A DNA stretch of 64,000 nucleotides. It comes from Leadbetterella sp040829825 (GTDB lineage Bacteria; Bacteroidota; Bacteroidia; Cytophagales; Spirosomataceae). The notes under the pieces were generated by a model. That model saw only the letters and a program-made list of their open reading frames with translations. It did no database searches and had not been told where the DNA came from. The DNA lies in NCBI RefSeq assembly GCF_040829825.1, contig NZ_JBFOLH010000019.1; one strand, given 5' to 3'. Both the position numbers and the translations under genes were made by a program. Below, in pieces: positions 61,667-64,000 of this stretch (position 1 is its first letter; the number at the start of each line of letters is the position of its first letter).

Positions 61667-61791
61667 TGTCACCTCGAGTGTAGTCGAGAGGCACACGTGG
61701 TCGAGAAGTGCTCGGTTCTCGTCTACGCTCGAACTGACAAGTGGCAGCCTATCCGGGGAACTATCCACTCGGAACTATCCACTCGGAACTA
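61667..61791. repeat. Solo 17-bp-unit and heptad repeat copy
   Basis: GTCACCTCGAGTGTAGTCGA and GGTTCTCGTCTACGCTCGAA followed by CTGACAAGTGGCAGCC match the element around the GIY-YIG gene. Three heptad pairs of CACTCGGAACTATC type follow and end next to the groEL stop codon. No nuclease gene is present in this copy. Confidence 0.85.
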
Positions 61792-63420
61792 TTACATCAT
61801 TCCGCCCATTCCACCGCCGTGCATGTGCGGGGCTTCAGGCTTTTCTTCAGGAATATCGGATATCACCGCTTCAGTGGTCAGCAGCAGGCCGGCAATTGAA
61901 GCCGCGTTTTCCAGCGCCAGACGAGTCACTTTTGTAGGGTCAATGATACCCGCAGCAATCATGTCTTCGTATTTATCTTCACGGGCGTTGTAGCCGTAAG
62001 CGCCTTTACCGCCTTTTACTTCCTGAACCACTACCGAGCCTTCGCCACCGGCGTTAGATACGATAGTTCTCAGCGGAGCTTCCACTGCATTGCGGATAAT
62101 GGCAATACCGGTTTTCTCATCGGCGTTTTCAGGAGTAATGGAGTCAAGCGCTGCCTGGGCCCGGATGAAGGCCACACCACCACCGGCAATGATACCTTCT
62201 TCTACTGCTGCGCGTGTAGCGTGCAGGGCATCATCAACGCGGTCTTTTTTCTCTTTCATTTCTACTTCTGTAGCCGCACCGATATAGATGATGGCCACAC
62301 CGCCTGACAATTTGGCAAGACGCTCCTGGAGCTTCTCGCGGTCATAGTCAGAAGTAGTGCTTTCAATTTGTGCTTTGATCTGGTTAACACGTCCTTTGAT
62401 GGCATCGGCATCACCGGCACCGTTGATTACGGTAGTGTTGTCTTTATCGATAGACACTTTCTCGCTCTGACCCAGCATGTCAATGGTAACGCCTTCCAGT
62501 TTGAAACCTCTTTCTTCTGAAATAACGGTACCGCCGGTCAGGATAGCGATGTCTTCCAGCATGGCTTTTCTCCTGTCGCCGAAGCCCGGTGCTTTCACGG
62601 CACAGATTTTCAGCGCTCCGCGGATCTTGTTCACCACCAGGGTAGCCAGGGCTTCACCGTCTACATCTTCAGCAATGATCAGCAGCGGGCGGCCGGTTTG
62701 TGCTACGGCTTCCAGCACGGGAAGAAGCTCTTTCATGGAAGAAACTTTCTTCTCGGAGATCAGGATGAACGGACGCTCCAGTTCGGCTTCCATTTTCTCG
62801 GTATTGGTTACGAAGTAAGGCGACAGGTAACCTCTGTCAAACTGCATACCTTCTACGGTTTTCACCTCGGTTTCTGTACCACGGGCCTCTTCTACGGTAA
62901 TTACACCTTCTTTACCCACTTTCTCCATGGCATCAGCGATCATCTGGCCGATCTCCTGGTCGTTATTGGCCGATATGGTAGCCACCTGGGTAATTTCTTT
63001 AGAAGAATTGATGGATTTGGATTGTGACCGGAGATCTGCAACGATAGCAGAAACGGCTTTGTCAATACCTCTTTTCAGGTCCATCGGGTTGGCCCCTGCC
63101 GCTACGTTCTTGGCACCGATCGTATAAACCGCCTGGGCCAGAACAGTAGCTGTAGTGGTACCGTCACCGGCTGCATCAGCGGTTTTGGAAGCCACTTCTT
63201 TAACCAGCTGAGCACCCATATTCTCAATAGAATCAGCCAGCTCGATCTCTTTCGCTACGGATACACCGTCTTTGGTAATAGAAGGAGAACCGAATTTTTT
63301 ATCAATAATAACATTACGTCCCTTAGGTCCCAGGGTCACTTTTACGGCATTGGCCAGGGTGTCAACGCCTTTTTTTAATTTATCTCTAGCCTCTGTATCA
63401 AAAAGAATTTGCTTTGCCAT
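61792..63420 (-). CDS. groEL: Chaperonin GroEL
   Basis: The 542-residue chaperonin has KGVDTLANAVKVTLGPKGRN, the ATP-binding AGDGTTTATVLAQA region, AAVEEGIIAGGGVAFIRAQA, VVQEVKGGKGAYGYNAREDK and the Gly-Met-rich end HMHGGGMGGMM. Folds proteins in the cytosol with GroES. Forms a groES-groEL operon with 41 bp between the genes. Confidence 0.98.
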   Translation of the reverse strand: MAKQILFDTEARDKLKKGVDTLANAVKVTLGPKGRNVIIDKKFGSPSITKDGVSVAKEIELADSIENMGAQLVKEVASKTADAAGDGTTTATVLAQAVYTIGAKNVAAGANPMDLKRGIDKAVSAIVADLRSQSKSINSSKEITQVATISANNDQEIGQMIADAMEKVGKEGVITVEEARGTETEVKTVEGMQFDRGYLSPYFVTNTEKMEAELERPFILISEKKVSSMKELLPVLEAVAQTGRPLLIIAEDVDGEALATLVVNKIRGALKICAVKAPGFGDRRKAMLEDIAILTGGTVISEERGFKLEGVTIDMLGQSEKVSIDKDNTTVINGAGDADAIKGRVNQIKAQIESTTSDYDREKLQERLAKLSGGVAIIYIGAATEVEMKEKKDRVDDALHATRAAVEEGIIAGGGVAFIRAQAALDSITPENADEKTGIAIIRNAVEAPLRTIVSNAGGEGSVVVQEVKGGKGAYGYNAREDKYEDMIAAGIIDPTKVTRLALENAASIAGLLLTTEAVISDIPEEKPEAPHMHGGGMGGMM

Positions 63421-63461
63421 TTTACTAATTTTAAGTTTTTAACAAGAATAGTTAAGGACTA

Positions 63462-63737
63462 TCAGATGATAGCGTAAATGTCTGATTCTCTCATGATCAG
63501 GTATTCTTTCCCGTCTACGGTGAGCTCGGTACCTGAATATTTTCCGTACAGTACGGTGTCGCCTGTTTTTACGGTAAGAGGTTCATCTTTTTTTCCGGGG
63601 CCTACAGCTACCACAGTACCTTTTTGAGGTTTTTCTTTGGCTGTATCCGGAATAATAATTCCGAAAGCAGTTTTCTCCTCAGCCGGAGCTGCCTCTATCA
63701 AAACTCTGTCTGCTAAAGGTTTTACGTTTACTGACAT
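63462..63737 (-). CDS. groES: Co-chaperonin GroES
   Basis: The 91-residue protein begins SVNVKPLADRVLIEAAPAEE and includes GTVVAVGPGKKDE, VKTGDTVLYGKYSGTELTVD and YLIMRESDIYAII. It caps GroEL. No CIRCE element (TTAGCACTC-N9-GAGTGCTAA) is present upstream, so HrcA control is unlikely. Confidence 0.98.
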   Translation of the reverse strand: MSVNVKPLADRVLIEAAPAEEKTAFGIIIPDTAKEKPQKGTVVAVGPGKKDEPLTVKTGDTVLYGKYSGTELTVDGKEYLIMRESDIYAII

Positions 63738-64000
63738 AATCGTTGAATTAATTTTTAATTGAAAATTTCTGAAACAGTATTCTCAAATCTGCTGCCAAAT
63801 GTGCAATGCCGGTTTTTTACTGCCATTTTTTCAGTATATGCTGTCATTTTCTGCCAATCCTGGTTTTTGCACAGCTCTTCTTTTACAGATTGCCGGTTTC
63901 TTTGTAGTTTCGCGTGGATTAGCTAGGGTTTGCTGTTAACAGGCTAAATTCTTTATTAAAAGGGGATTATTTCTTATTTTTCGGAGGCAAAAGCGAATAA
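63738..64000. promoter_or_regulatory. groES upstream region with repeated CTGYCA motif
   Basis: No gene is visible. Four copies of a CTGYCAnTT-like motif lie at 63792-63800 (CTGCCAAAT), 63820-63829 (CTGCCATTTT), 63841-63850 (CTGTCATTTT) and 63851-63858 (CTGCCAAT), all in the same orientation. They could be binding sites for a heat-shock regulator of groES. On the plus strand TAGTTTCG (63905-63912), one base off TAnnTTTG, may belong to a gene beyond the window. Confidence 0.4.

Noticed and set aside
63738..64000. CIRCE element or sigma-54 promoter for groES
   Set aside because: The inverted repeat TTAGCACTC/GAGTGCTAA is absent, and the TTGGCA-like sequence lacks the matching -12 GC.

Overview
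The window comes from a member of the Bacteroidetes (Bacteroidota), probably an aerobic Cytophagales/Chitinophagales/Sphingobacteriales-type organism; the genus cannot be fixed from sequence alone. The signs are many exact matches to the Bacteroidetes -7 promoter element TAnnTTTG just upstream of genes, weak Shine-Dalgarno sequences, a TPR-sensor kinase/LuxR pair and a large hybrid kinase fused to an AraC output domain, many secreted peptidases, a Wzi-type capsule protein, a MenE-like ligase, and RpsU, LepA, GroESL and NuoAB. Most of the window is about 50% GC core chromosome.

The left edge (1-4587) differs strongly. It is AT-rich and carries a truncated DnaQ-like exonuclease, a VirE-N/BT4734-like primase-type protein with a PriCT-2-like tail, an intergenic segment predicted to fold into a closed three-arm RNA, a 612-residue reverse transcriptase, and an HNH endonuclease. 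This is the best candidate in the window for an undescribed system. It resembles defence-type or 'unknown group' reverse transcriptase loci with an upstream structured RNA, but I cannot assign it to a named class. Behind it lies a decayed zone: a possible coding remnant and a Fic gene broken by an out-of-frame deletion and an in-frame TGA.

5.6-30.6 kb: a secreted protein of unknown function, a sensor kinase/response regulator pair, tRNA-Leu(CAA), a MacB-type permease, a secreted protein of the family labelled asparagine synthetase B in Bacteroidetes, a Wzi-like outer-membrane protein, lepA, the E2 of a 2-oxo acid dehydrogenase, hslV with an XRE regulator, a MenE-like ligase, an azurin lipoprotein, a GNAT enzyme, an RluD-type pseudouridine synthase, an ACC deaminase-like enzyme, CorA, a PIF1-like helicase, an ATE-like protein, and nuoAB. 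The nuo genes stop after nuoB, where a GIY-YIG nuclease gene sits between long inverted repeats.

31.7-51.9 kb: hemN, a fucosyltransferase-like gene, an Xaa-Pro aminopeptidase, the galE-rfbB-rfbA sugar nucleotide operon, a SirB1-like protein, an M1 peptidase, a XerC/D recombinase, rpsU, a lemA-TPM-TPM operon, a di-haem peroxidase with two small lipoproteins, a 993-residue hybrid sensor and two paralogous membrane proteins. 51.9-64 kb: S9 and M1 peptidases, a tetR-tolC-emrA-emrB efflux operon with a palindromic operator, a small membrane protein and groES-groEL.

Intergenic DNA is rich in 7-bp-periodic repeats arranged as palindromes. The heptad sequence differs from site to site but the architecture is the same. 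At three sites heptad arrays are next to 17-bp repeat units, and one of these sites encloses the GIY-YIG gene. This looks like a family of miniature palindromic elements, possibly linked to the nuclease.
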